Assembly: GCA_965153455.1 (NCBI GenBank)
Contig: OZ234493.1
Span: 310,001-374,000, forward strand
Direction: 5' to 3'
From: Sphagnum compactum
Lineage: Eukaryota; Bryophyta; Sphagnopsida; Sphagnales
Length of the DNA: 64,000 nt
Numbering within the stretch: the first letter of the stretch is position 1; each line of letters begins with the position of its first letter. The notes under the pieces are model-generated. The model was not told the origin of the DNA, ran no database searches, and saw only the letters and a program-made list of their open reading frames with translations. Made by a program: the position numbers and the translations under genes. Shown here in pieces: positions 49,501 through 61,735 of the stretch.

Positions 49501-52459
49501 TATTCCATAATGGGTGGTGAAAATGTGAACATGTGGCATGATTACATGTATGTACATTATACCTAGTTGTAATTCATAATTGTTGTTTTAGTGGCACATT
49601 TACAATAGTTCTAAAGTAGTTGCCACTTGCAACTATAATGCAACTCTTGAAAAAGTCAAACATGGTTGATTACATTTATATGTACAGTGCGTATAAATTA
49701 TCGTATAAAAGACCCATTTTTAACTCACTTGCAATTATAATACAATCAACTGATTTTCTAATGTGACAATTTATTTATTAATACACCGTACTTCTAAGGG
49801 GATAATTGCACACTAGTTGTAATACCCAAGAATTAGTTGGATTATAGTTGTATATGAGTTTTTTTAAAATTTTAGTTGCAAGGTAATGTAGTTTCAACGG
49901 ATGTGATTTCTCATAGTGAATTTCATATTTATGATTTGATATACTCTGATAAAAAAATCTAATTACTAGTACATAATTGTTGATTTTCAATACGTTTTTG
50001 CCTTTCTTTTTTTATCATGCTTTGTTAGTCCATCCATCAATAATTTGGTTTATCATCATGTGTTTATAATGAATTTATCAACCCAATAAACATTCACACC
50101 TTTCAATATGCACATCATGGTGAACCTAACAGCACACACAATGTTGTTGACATAATTAAAAGTTCTTTTAATTGTTAATAAATTCATTTTCATATGAAGG
50201 TCCATCACAAAACACATTTTTTTGTTTCACCAACCTTTTGACTTTGTCTTTGATTCTTGAAACATTGACTTTCATGTGTTCTATGAGAAAACATGTTTCT
50301 TGCATTCACCCACCTCTCAATTGGTTTCACAATGTGTTAGTTCATTGTCTTCATGACTATTGTGACCTGTGCCATTGACCACATGTTGTTATTAAATTTC
50401 CTATGACAAAAAATTACCCAATAATTCCAACACCATATGTTTGAAAATTACAAAACCTTCTTGGTGCACATATATCCATTTAAGGTTTTCCAATATTACC
50501 AAAAAAACACCCCCATTTTCTTTTTAAAAATATTTTTAAATTCTTTTGCATGTTTAGTGATGAAAATGTTTAAATGTTTAGTAATTTATACATTGTAGGT
50601 TTAAACATTATGAAATCAACTTTGGCTTTTGAAGGGTACCAAGAACATAAAATGGGCATGTGGGTTGGGAACAACTTTTTTTTCCTTGGTGAACTAAAGC
50701 TTCAAAATCACAAGCATCCAAGCCATACAAAATCCCTTCAAGAAAAAAGGTTTATTTTTTAAAAAATCACCAAGTTCCATTTGTTTCAAGGATAACAATA
50801 ACTAGTATTACTACATTAAACAATCAAGGGCCATCCACTTTTCACCTTTCCTTTTTCACTAAATGTTTTAAGACCTTTTTATCTATCGTCAAACAACAAC
50901 ACATGGATTGTTAACTCTAGCAACTTTCACCATTGTTATCCATCCTTTCAGTCCATTTGTGAGAGCAAGTTCTTCACTTTTTTTCGTTTCACCACCATAA
51001 GGGGTCCAAACATAATAAAAAAAGATGAGGGTGCCAAAGTTAAAATCCTTTTCAAGGATTGCATTTGACATGTGGCATATATATTTTAGTCTGCTATACC
51101 AATTTTTTCATTTTTAATACCCAATTTAACATTGTGTGCTATATATAAATATTTTGATACTACAACTTGATCTTATATCATATATATTATGCATCTATGT
51201 TCTTTACCATTTAAAAATGAATAACTTTTGTTCAATACACATCCTCCAAATTAATCATTTTTTAGGGCCAAAAACACATTTGAATTAGAAATGTCAAAAC
51301 ATATTCTCAACATGAATCACCAATTTCAATTGATGTTGCTTTTTAAATCATCAATATTAAAATCATCTTCAATTTTGAGAAGGAATGGCACAAATTTGAT
51401 ATGAAAGAAAAACTTTAAAAAATAATAATTCCACAAACATATTTTGAATGCTTTAAATATGCAAAAATGATTATTGAAACATCATCAATTTCAAAATTTG
51501 ACACAATTTCAACTTTGCAATTAATGGAGCCTAATTTGATTTCCTTTTTACAATCCAAATTATTGTGCTCCCCATGCAATTTTCAAAACTTAGGATTAAA
51601 ATTTTAAGTTTTACCACATAGCTTGTGGTTCTTTTTATTATGTTTGCACCTTAAGCTTTTCCTACTTTTACTTTCAAGCGTTTATTTCCCACATTATTTT
51701 TTGTAGTTTTTGTTCATTTATCCATTGCCAAACCAATTGTTCCATCAATTTTCATTAAAGGTTTTTTTGTTTAACATCATGTGTGAGCTACATTGTGGTT
51801 CACTAATCATATAATGTTGTTGAAAACTTTAGCTTGAATTATGATGCAAGAAAATGATAATGCAAGTAGGGTTTGGAAAAGATATGCAAAATTTCATTTT
51901 TAGTGGGCACTCCATTTGTGTATTTATACAATATCACCATATTTTAGATTTTTCCATTATGTATGTGTTACCAATTATTGTGACATGAACCTTTCAACAA
52001 TTGTTTATGATTTTTTTGTGTGACTTATATAAGTTTTTAACTTCTCTAGAATTTAGTTAACCACACATTTCATGCTTCAATAGTTGCAATATTTCCAAAA
52101 GTGCACCTATGTTTTCTTAATAATAATTATGCATCCAATATTCCAAAATTTCAAAATAAAAATTGTTCATTGGGAGGAATGTTGATTGGTTATTGACTCT
52201 TAACAATAACTGCCTATGTAGGCTATTAAATAAATAAATAAATAAACCAATCAATTATCAATATCACAACCATGAAATTAACACCCCCAATTATCAATTT
52301 TGCTCAATTATTATTTTTGGGGCAATAAATGTTGATTTTGCATGACAGTTGAACTTCAAATATTACTGATTATAAGATTTGAATTTTTTTAAAAATTTTA
52401 TAAATTTATAAATTTATTTTTTGCTATTTATAACCTTTCTATCGTACTTCAGGTCATTT
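46546..52459. other. Long AT-rich spacer
   Basis: Almost 6 kb of AT-rich sequence with many homopolymer and ATT-rich stretches. Open frames are short and not codon-like. No transposon coding sequence is visible, though the composition suits old, eroded repeats. It contains the TAGG foldback at 48440-48575. Confidence 0.6.
48440..48575. repeat. TAGG/CCTA inverted-repeat cluster (potential hairpin)
   Basis: TAGGTAGGTAGGTGGTAGGT is followed by TTAAAACCTACCTACTTACT, then ACATAGGTAGGTAG and later CTTACATATGTAGGTAAG. Adjacent complementary arms could fold into a hairpin of about 20 bp with a small loop. Confidence 0.75.
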
Positions 52460-52990
52460 ATAGGGACCTACCTACCTACTTTACTACCCACCGTAAAGTA
52501 CACTTAAGATACCATAAGGACCTACCTACCTACTTTACTACCCAATGTAGAGTACACTCAAGATACTATAAGGACCTACCTACCTACTTTACTACCCACA
52601 CATAGAGTACACTTAAGATACCATAAGGACCTACCTACCTACTTTCCTACCCATGCATAGAGTACACTTAAGATACCATAAGGACCTACCTACCTACTTT
52701 ACTACCCATGCATAGAGTACACTTAAGGTACAATAAGGACCTGCCTACCTACTTTACTATGCACCATAGAGTACACTTAAGATACCATAAGGGCCTACCT
52801 ACCTACTTTACTACCCACTGTAAGTACACTTAAGATACTATAAGGACCTACCTACCTACCTACTTTACTACCCACCATAGAGTACACTTAAGATACCATA
52901 AGGACCTACCTATCTACTTGACTACCCACCGTAGAGTACACTTTAAGATACCATAAGGACCTACCTATCTACTTTACTACCTACTGTAAA
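52455..52990. repeat. Tandem array, about 10 copies of a 54-56 bp unit
   Basis: The unit reads AAGGACCTACCTACCTACTT, then TACTACCCACC, GTAGAGTACACTTAAGATAC and CATA. Copies start near 52462 and repeat every 54-56 bp to about 52960. Copies differ at a few bases and small indels in the CCTA run. No reading frame crosses the array. Confidence 0.95.
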
Positions 52991-55589
52991 TCTAGGCGAA
53001 TCTTTGGTGTGTGTACGGCCCCTGACACCAAATCTAGTGCGTACGATGGGCTTGTACGACGTTCGTACAGTGCTGAATATTTTAATTAATGCTTTTATCT
53101 AATTAAAGAGTGCTATTAATAAATTCGCATTTAATGCACCATAAATTCTCTAGATAAAAGGTCAGTCAGTAATTATTGAGTGGAAAACATATAAAAATGC
53201 TCAAAATTTGTGTGAAGAATAATTTTAAGAAACTCAGGAAATTATTAATTAATTAATTAGGCTATTAAAAATTTCCCTCTAAGGTTTGTTTTTGGTTTTT
53301 TTTTTTTTTTTGTCATTGAATTATTTTGATAAAATTTGATGAATAAAAACATGCTAAGTTTTCCTCATTTAAAAAAATGGAGTTAAATTTAAAGATTAAA
53401 TAAGGATTAAAAATTTGACATGATTTTAGGCAATTGCATGACGCCTATTCAAGGGGGCGAAATATAAGAACCTTTAGGACCATTGTAAGCTGAAAAAGTT
53501 CATTGACTCATAGTACTATTTCCTAAATCGCCAAATTAATATATAACACTTGAGAAAATATCACAGAATTTTAATATTCATAAGGTGTAAAATAAGTAAT
53601 TGGGATATACTTGTGAATTAACCTTTCCATTAAATCTTAACAACCTATTTTATATTTATTAAAAAAAATCTTCTATCTAGTATATTTATTTGAGGAATTT
53701 TCTATTGATTAAAAAAAATTCATTTGCATACATGCAAAATGTTACATTATTTAGGGTGCTTCAAATGCAAAGAAAAAAAATTGTTCTTAAAAAGTAAAGC
53801 TTTGTTAAAACATACAAGATAACAAGAGTTGGGGGTGTGAATGAAGCACAAGTTTTGAATGTATGTTTTTAATCTAATTTAAATTTAAATTAAATTTAGT
53901 TTAAAAATGTCTAAATGACTTTCTAGAAACTTAAGAAAGGTAGGTAAACTAATTAATTAGGAATTAAGAATGAAATTTTAAAAAAATTATTTATTTGCCA
54001 AAAAAAAATGGAGATTATCATCAATTTTATAATTAATTAAAAAAAAGAGTTCTCTAACGAGGATTGACTAATTCAACTAACTGTAGTAAAGTTTTCATAA
54101 ATTCGGGTTAATTACTAAATCAATTTTATTTTCAGACTCATGAAACCGTGTGTTCAACAGTGATTTTGATCCGTTCGAATTTCCACGTGTCGAGACACGA
54201 GTGGGGTTTCCCAACGAGCCCTTTGATATAGTCAAAAGAAAGCGCGTTTGCGGAAAGGATGAATGATTAATAATTAGCAATGATTTTAAAGTCCTTAACC
54301 GGGATGATATTTGATGGTTATCATTCGTGAGGATGACAGAGGACATTGAGCGTCATCATGTGAAGGACGAACGGACGGACGGACGAGACTTCCGCCGCCG
54401 CCGTCGTCGTCGTCTTCGCGGTTTCTCCTTTTGCTGTGCGCTTGCAGCAGCGTTGCAGCATGTGTTTGCGATTCTTCCAATTTCTTGGTCTTGGATTGCG
54501 GAGATTTCTACCGCCGAAATTCGCTTTATCGATGGCCGACGTCTCCTCCAGAATAATTGTCGTTTCAGTTTATTTTTCCCCCTTTTTTTGTAAATTTTCC
54601 TCAATATTGATTGCAATAATATTTGGTTTTCTGATCCTGGGGAGTTTGGAGGAGCAAGTTGGGGGAGAAGACGAAGAAGAAGCTTCACCATATCCCTCCT
54701 ACTACCTGAGCACAGGCAGAAGAATCTCTTCCTGTTGGTATGGAAATGGTTCTGTCTTTGTTTTCCCACTTTTCGAACCTCGAAAGCTTTCTTTCTAGTC
54801 TCGTTCTTGATCATGTCTGGAGAATGAACTGCATCTCTTCGTCATGAATCTTATTATCTCTAGTCTCGGGGTTCTGCATCTGTCTTAATAATAGCTTTCT
54901 TTTTCTCAAGCAAGTGTGCGATTCTTGAGAGTTTTCATTAGCTGATGATCCGCAGCAAGAGTTTTCTCGCAATATCGGCACAGGTGATTTAGCAAGCTTG
55001 TTGTTGTTCTTTTGGAAAATCTCTGCTCCATTCAATTTTGATCACACATTTTCTGGCGGAATAGAAGATTGTGAACTGTTTTGCAATAGTTTGTGTGGCT
55101 TTGCACAAAGTCTGTTTCGTCAGCCACTGTTTTGTACTCATCATGATTTTCTTCAGTTTTTACTTCCTCGCAAAATCGACAGCATCTTCCGTCATACCAT
55201 GTCGTGACTGCCGCTTGCTCGGTACTCCTCGATGCGGAATGATCTACTTGTGCCTTTTCCGGCCGTTTCTACAGGAGATTTCGCAGGCTGCCTGGACTTG
55301 AACTGTGTTGCAACCGGGGCCCCTCCCCCCCTACATCCTCCCGCTGTGTGCAGTGGATGCGAGCACACTAAACTAGTGTCTGAGATGGTCCCGTCCTAGG
55401 TTTCTGTGCTACAAACGCAATTGTTAGAGATCTTCGCAGAGACGCTTCCCTCAGAAGCTCCATTGGCACTAGGTTGGTCGTCGCCGCATTTCTTGTCTTT
55501 CTTTCATCAATCAGGCATATATTACTTCACACGAGCTGGTACGTGAGACCCGGATCCACACGGTTTCAAGAGCAAATCCTAAAGGGAAA
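52991..55589. other. Spacer and upstream region of the CBP60 gene
   Basis: The left part is AT-rich, with an inverted GTACGA/TCGTAC cluster near 53010-53075 and a T18 run near 53296. From about 54.15 kb the sequence becomes GC-richer, with GACG and CCG/TCG repeats at 54365-54420, and probably contains the CBP60 promoter, leader exon(s) and leader intron. Open frames at 54.3-55.3 kb on both strands are not supported as proteins. Confidence 0.5.
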
Positions 55590-58500
55590 ATGTCGAAGGA
55601 CAAACGGTCTAATCCTCAGGATGGAAGTAGAGATCAGGGAGGCGTGCTGCCAGAAGAAAAGAAGCCGCGCTTGAGTCTCTCAAGGTTTTTCTCCTCTAAC
55701 TCCTGCTGTGAGAAATCAGTTGTAGACTGTAAGTAGTAAGTACCAAGCTTGATCGTAGTCGAGTCCTTGCACGTGCTTGTCTGGAGTTTTTGCTCATATA
55801 TGCGAAACAATTGTAACTCTTTTGATCAATGGTGATGTTGTTGTTCATGCCAGTGTTGTAATGGAAGCTCTGAAGGTGGACAACTTTCCAAAACTCTGGC
55901 CTCTGCTAGAACCCATCTTTCGCAACGTGGTGAGCATCCTGGCGTCATATAACAAACCTGCAATGGTAGTTGCTGTTCGCACTTGAGGATACAGACAGAG
56001 CTGTTAGTGGAGGATCTCTAATGCAGCTAGCAAAGAATACAAGTCTTTTGTGGCTAGCTAGGTCTTGATGTTTTGCAACCTCATAGTTTTGCTTCAGTGC
56101 TGATGTTCTTCAAAAAATAATCTGTAATGGGTATTGCAAGCATCTGATGTCCTTCCCCTTGAATGAGAGGAACACCACAGACACAGAAAAACATCTCACA
56201 AACTTCCCATATTGACATCATTTGCACATTTGAAGCTTACATGTTGAGGTTGTAGTCGTGACACATACAAAGTAGAATGGTCAAGAACACTGCAGAAAAG
56301 CAATGGAGCTTTTCTCGCTTTTCTCTTGAAACAGCTTTTGAGGATGACAAGGACATTGGTGCCGATTCATTCTCTCCTTGTTGAGGAGTATTTTATGGCG
56401 AAATTTTCTCTAAGGAGCTCTTGAATGATTTTTGTTCAATGCAGGTGGGAGAGGAGGTTGAACGGGCACTGCAAAATTTCACTCCTAAAGTGGGCTCTCG
56501 GTGAGTGATTGGCCATTGAAGCCTTTTATCTTCACAATACCTTCATGCTCTGTACTTATTGACCCTTGAAAGCCATGAAAGCTCAGATCATTGTGCAGAT
56601 TTCCAGTTTGTGATGTCACTAGTGCTGCCACAGTTGTTCTCTCATGCTGCTTGACCAAAAAATTGTGGTAATCCATCTCACACAAGGTGTGTGCATTCAT
56701 GCTGCTTCATCCAGGTGTCCAAAACATTTGTGGTAATCCATCTTACACAAGTTGTGTGCACAAGTGAGAGAGAAATGTAACTGAAATACATCTATTTATG
56801 TCATATGCAGGGTCTCCCCTATAAGCAATGAAGGTCCTGATGAACGAAATCTCCGGTTGGAGTTCAAGAGCAAGTTAGCTCTTCCCCTTTTCACAGGGAG
56901 CAAAGTAGAGGCAGAGGGTGGATCTGGAATTCAGGTGGTGCTGGTGGATGCCAACACTGGACAGGTGTTGTCCAAGGGTGAAGAATCCTGTTCCAAGCTC
57001 GATGTTGTGGTACTACAGGGTGACTTTACAGCTGATGATGATGAAAACTGGCCCCAGGCAGACTTTGAGACCTTTGTGGTAAAAGAGCGGGAGGGAAAGA
57101 GGCCTCTCTTGACTGGTGATTTGTCTGTGACCCTGAAGGATGGATTAGGAACTCTCGGTGAGTTCCAATTCACAGATAACTCAAGCTGGATCCGCAGTCG
57201 TAAGTTTCGTCTTGGCATCATGGTTTCTCCAGGCTATTGTGAGGGTGTACGTATACGTGAAGCTAAAACAGACTCTTTCACTGTGAAAGACCATCGGGGT
57301 GAATGTAAGTCTGGTTGACCTTTAAACATCTATATCTGATTTCGTGTGACTTGATCAGGTCATTGTGCAATTCTTAGTGATTCCCATGAATGTGTTGGTT
57401 GATTTCCTAAGAAGAATCTGGTTGTGGATCAGTGTACAAGAAGCACTATCCCCCAACATTAGAAGATGAGGTGTGGCGATTGGAAAAGATTGGCAAGGAT
57501 GGGGCTTTCCACAAGCGCCTCAGTCAAGAAGGCATTGAGACCGTTCAACAGTTTCTATCCCTCCTTGTTATGCATCCACTGAAGTTACGAAATGTAAGTA
57601 AAAAGATCATCTTGTGGATGCAGTTGAGAATTCCTCTCTTCAGTGAGTGTTACAACATTGAATGAGTATATCTTGCTGTTTCTAGTTTCTTCGGCATATG
57701 CTGGTGAATACTCATTGGAATGCAATTTCACCTAAGAAGTTGACAAGAGACCAGTCTTTACTGTGTCCTCTTGCTGTCAAACAGAATCAGTTCACCTTGT
57801 CCTTCATCAAGCTCTTGAGTGTTATGTCAGCAGTTTGAAATTCTGTGATAAGGCTCTAATGTGTGTTTCTATGGCAGGCAATGGGTAATGGGATGTCGAA
57901 CAAAATGTGGGAAGGCACTATAGAGCATGCTATGACATGCCCTCTGAATTCAAAACTCTATGTATATAGACCTGGTGGAAGTCTTGAGGTGATTTTCAAT
58001 GCAATCTCACAGCCTGTTGGTCTTATTGTGAGCAATACATACCAAGCAATTGAGTCACTGGAAGACAATGAAAGGGTAAGAACAGATCTTTCTGCACTGG
58101 TATCAAAGTGGTGCCTTTTTTCCCTCGCTGATCATGAGTTTTTAAATGTGCGGTTTTCTTGTCGGCCTTTCTTTGTTCTAATGGTTGTGCAATGATCAAC
58201 TGGGCAATCCGCCCTTGCATGACAAGTTGAAGTGAGAGAAAGTTTGTTAATTCAGTCTGCATGACAGTTGAGAGTGTGAATTGTGTGTGATTGATAACTT
58301 GCAGGTGTATGTTGAGAAGTTAGTGAAGGTGGCACATGAGAATTGGCTAACAGATATACAGGAATATGATGGGGAGGCACTTATACGGGCAAACCCATCA
58401 TCAAGAGTTGTAAATACACAAGTGGTGGAATCTTCTACTGGAAGCCAAGGTTCAGCAGGCCCTGATGTACAGATACAAAAACTGAGGACTCTGCAGTCAC

Positions 58501-59573
58501 AGCAACAGCAGCAGCCTCTCCTTTCTTCTCATCCTGCAATGTCTGCAGATCATCTATCTTCAACTTTTACAGCAGGATCAACTGGACCTGGTATGTATGT
58601 AATGCCTGTTACCCTGTGCTCTGCATGTCAAAATGTTGGTCTCAGTCTTATAATGAACATCTCATTGTCTGCCTTGTTTGTTTACTATGATTACACTGAG
58701 GAGTAGAGCTATGTCCTTTTCCTGCACTAGTGGCATCCTGCTTAATCAAGGATATTTACCCAGAAGGCTTGATTGGCATATGCTATAACCTCTCTTCTCC
58801 AAGTGAGTCATGGGATGTTCATTACCTATTTGTGTTTTGTGTTCCTTAAGGGGCTCTGATTAAGCTCAATGTAACATAGGATAGAGATAGCATAAATTTC
58901 TCTGACTATCTGAGGGTTTGATCAAATTGCAGGCAATGGAGTGGCAGCACCTCAGCCCTTTGAACCTGAACTGGCAATGCAAGTATCTCAATCTTTTCCC
59001 ACTCAAGCAACCCGGTCTCTGCCAGATCAGCACCAAATGGAATATGAGCCAAGCCAACATGTAACTGTGGCTAGCTCCTCACATCTTGGTCCACCAGAAG
59101 ATAGTCCTGGTCTCCTAACAGGGTTGATTCTGGCTTCCCCTCAAAATGCTTTGATGCCTGCCATGAGTATGATGCTTCCTCCCATGACTCCCAGTTTAAT
59201 GAATTTGTACCCAGAAGCAAATGAGCGGTTGCCATATCAGCACCAAGATAGTAACCCATGGGGTGTCCTCCAGGCCATCAATGATGAGGCAAGAGGTCAA
59301 GGAATCCTTGGTCAAGATGGGTTGGTGCAGTATGATACAGTCTACCCAGATACGGACACCAGTTATGCGAACAATTTTGGAGACTCTTGGCAAGTTGACT
59401 CTACCTATGCATATAACTCTACTCCAGTATGGAATATAGGGGAAGAAAGACCCCGCCGCAACAGTGGCAAGTTTGGGTGGTTGAAGCTCAAGGCAGCACT
59501 CTGGTGGGGTATTTTCAAACCCAGACCCAAACCACCTGCCAAATGCGCATACCTGGAAGAGCTTGAAGACTGA
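55590..59573 (+). CDS. CBP60: Calmodulin-binding protein 60 (CBP60 family), 668 aa, 8 coding exons
   Basis: Exons: 55590-55684, 55854-55929, 56445-56500, 56811-57304, 57433-57593, 57878-58075, 58305-58590, 58933-59573 (2007 nt, GT-AG, in phase). The conserved CBP60 region spans about residues 33-360: [88 protein letters not shown] and [18 protein letters not shown] Gln-rich linker follows. The C-terminus has a basic amphipathic segment, [20 protein letters not shown], where typical CBP60 members bind calmodulin. CBP60 proteins are plant-specific DNA-binding regulators; some control salicylic-acid synthesis in immunity. The C-terminal calmodulin site points to a CBP60a-f-like rather than CBP60g/SARD1-like member. 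The KKPR motif near residue 25 could be a nuclear signal. Confidence 0.95.
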
Positions 59574-61735
59574 GGGAATCACCCTTTGGCATCTTTGTCA
59601 CAACGTTCCTCATTTTGTTTTGGTTATGCACAGTTTCTGTCAGGGGTTTGTGCAGTTGCAGGTTTGGAAGCCTTGGACCATTTCTTGGAAGAGAACATGG
59701 AAGAGTGAGCAAAGCAGCTAGGTTTGTGAGTACATTTTTAAACCCTACATCTCTACAATTTCTTGTGTGAGGGGATGACATGTGGGGTGCCACTTGGCAG
59801 TCTCATTTCTGCTCAAGCATTAGACATTCATGGTGGAAGGAGAAAAAAAGGGAGATTATTCTCGGCAAGTGATGTTTATAACTTTTGGTAGGTTAAACTG
59901 AGTGTTCATAGCTGAAGGGTTACATCAAGTTGTGCTTACAAATTTTTCTTTTTCCTTCTCTGAGAGTCCTGAAGAAAACACCGCATCCTGCCTGGTGGGG
60001 AAGGGCGGTGTAATGCAAAAGTATGCCCTGGACAGGCACATTTTTCTTTTCTTTGATACACACACATCTGTGGGTGTTTTATTCAGTTAACTAGAATTGA
60101 ATTCTTTTTTAGGGCCCATGTTTGTAGTCCCGAAAGAACTTTCTGGTGTTCATTCATTATCTGGGTACCTGAACATCCCTGAAAGAACTGAGCTCCAACC
60201 TTTTAGTTGGTTTAGCAATCACTGGGTGCCACATCTATTTATGAAGCAAGGTAGTTTGTCTTGTTTTGTTTCATTTTGTACCTAAGAGATCCACCAAACT
60301 GGGGCGCTTCAGATCATGTTCTTTGTACCTTTGGAAAGCTCTTGACAAGAAGGGGTGCATCAGCTTGGTTTCATGCCATTCAGACTTGCAGTGTAAAAGT
60401 TTTTGAATATTGAATGAATTTTTCACTAAAAATTAAACTGAATCAACACTGAAAATTTCAGAGGAGTTGGGATGTGCCTTTGGTGTTGTTGGAAGGATCT
60501 TGAGGAGCAGGATTTAATGGAATATATTTCCTAAGATTTGGACTTGGATGGGGGAGATTCAAATAAATCACTAAAATCACTGTAAGGTAGGCATATGCAT
60601 GGTATTGCCTGAGGCCTCACCCAACTAGTATGATCTTCAATAGCAGTGTTCATACCAGCATTGCATATCCAGATTGTAATCTATACGCTGGTCTGACAAT
60701 GGTTTGTGCTTGCAAAAACCCAGAACCAGGATCAGTTTGATATGAAAGCTTTAAGGGCAAATACTGTGTCTGGGCGGGTAGGTTCAAAAAGTTGATGCCA
60801 AACTAACACTCTCAGAATGACAAGTGTTATCATATGATAATTGCGTATAAGTTGGGCCAGAGTGAATGGAAAGCCACCAGTGCAAGATGAAAGGCTGGAT
60901 GGTGGGTGGACAGGAAACACTTTGCCATTGGGTTCCAATTCCTTAACTCTGCTAGTTAGCTCAGTATTTGTTTTCACTACCTACTTAAACAGCCACTAGC
61001 ATTTCCTATGTACTTGATAATGCAGCTACTTACCTACTATTCAACCAACTCTGGAACTGGAATTTACCTCATGACCATCACTACAATTTTGTCTCCCCTT
61101 TTTCCCCTGATGAAGTTCATGAGAATTATTGAGAGAAGAAAGTACCTGTGATGGAACTGAATGAAGGTTAAGGAATAGTCACTGCCGTTGCCAGGAGCCA
61201 TGGCATCAAGGCTCATTGTCACCAATTGGGAAACTTGAAACCTTACTACCATACTCATTTGACAAGAGTAGCTGTCAAGTTTGTTTAAACTCTACAAGCA
61301 TAGTCATTTCACTTATATCATTTTCACAAAATCCTGATGCCACCAATAAATCTCCCACTGACACTCTGCTTTCCATACATTTTCCGTTCTTTTGCAGCCT
61401 CCCATTCATGTCATCAAATTGACTAAATTTTTTTTCTGAAGACAATTTGAAACTAAAACATATTGCAACAAGGAGCAATATTGGTGACTTTTATCAATAC
61501 TACACTCTGGTTGGACTATTGCCCTTCCAATCTGCAAACCATTTAATGTCGGCAATATTAGCACTTTCTAAATTGGTATCATTCCTTAAATGAGAGATTA
61601 TGGAATACTGTTGAAATTCAGCTCTTTCTTCAAGCTACATTTTTTCTCTAAATCACTGTTGCTTTTGCTTAAGGCAGGGTTGCAACAACAACATACAATT
61701 TTTTGTGACTGAAACTTTAGACCTAAAAACTCAGG
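59574..61735. other. Spacer between convergent CBP60 and PPR genes
   Basis: Contains both 3' UTRs. No gene is supported. A CCTAC-rich spot occurs at about 60978-61045. The remaining open frames are short and without domains. Confidence 0.6.
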
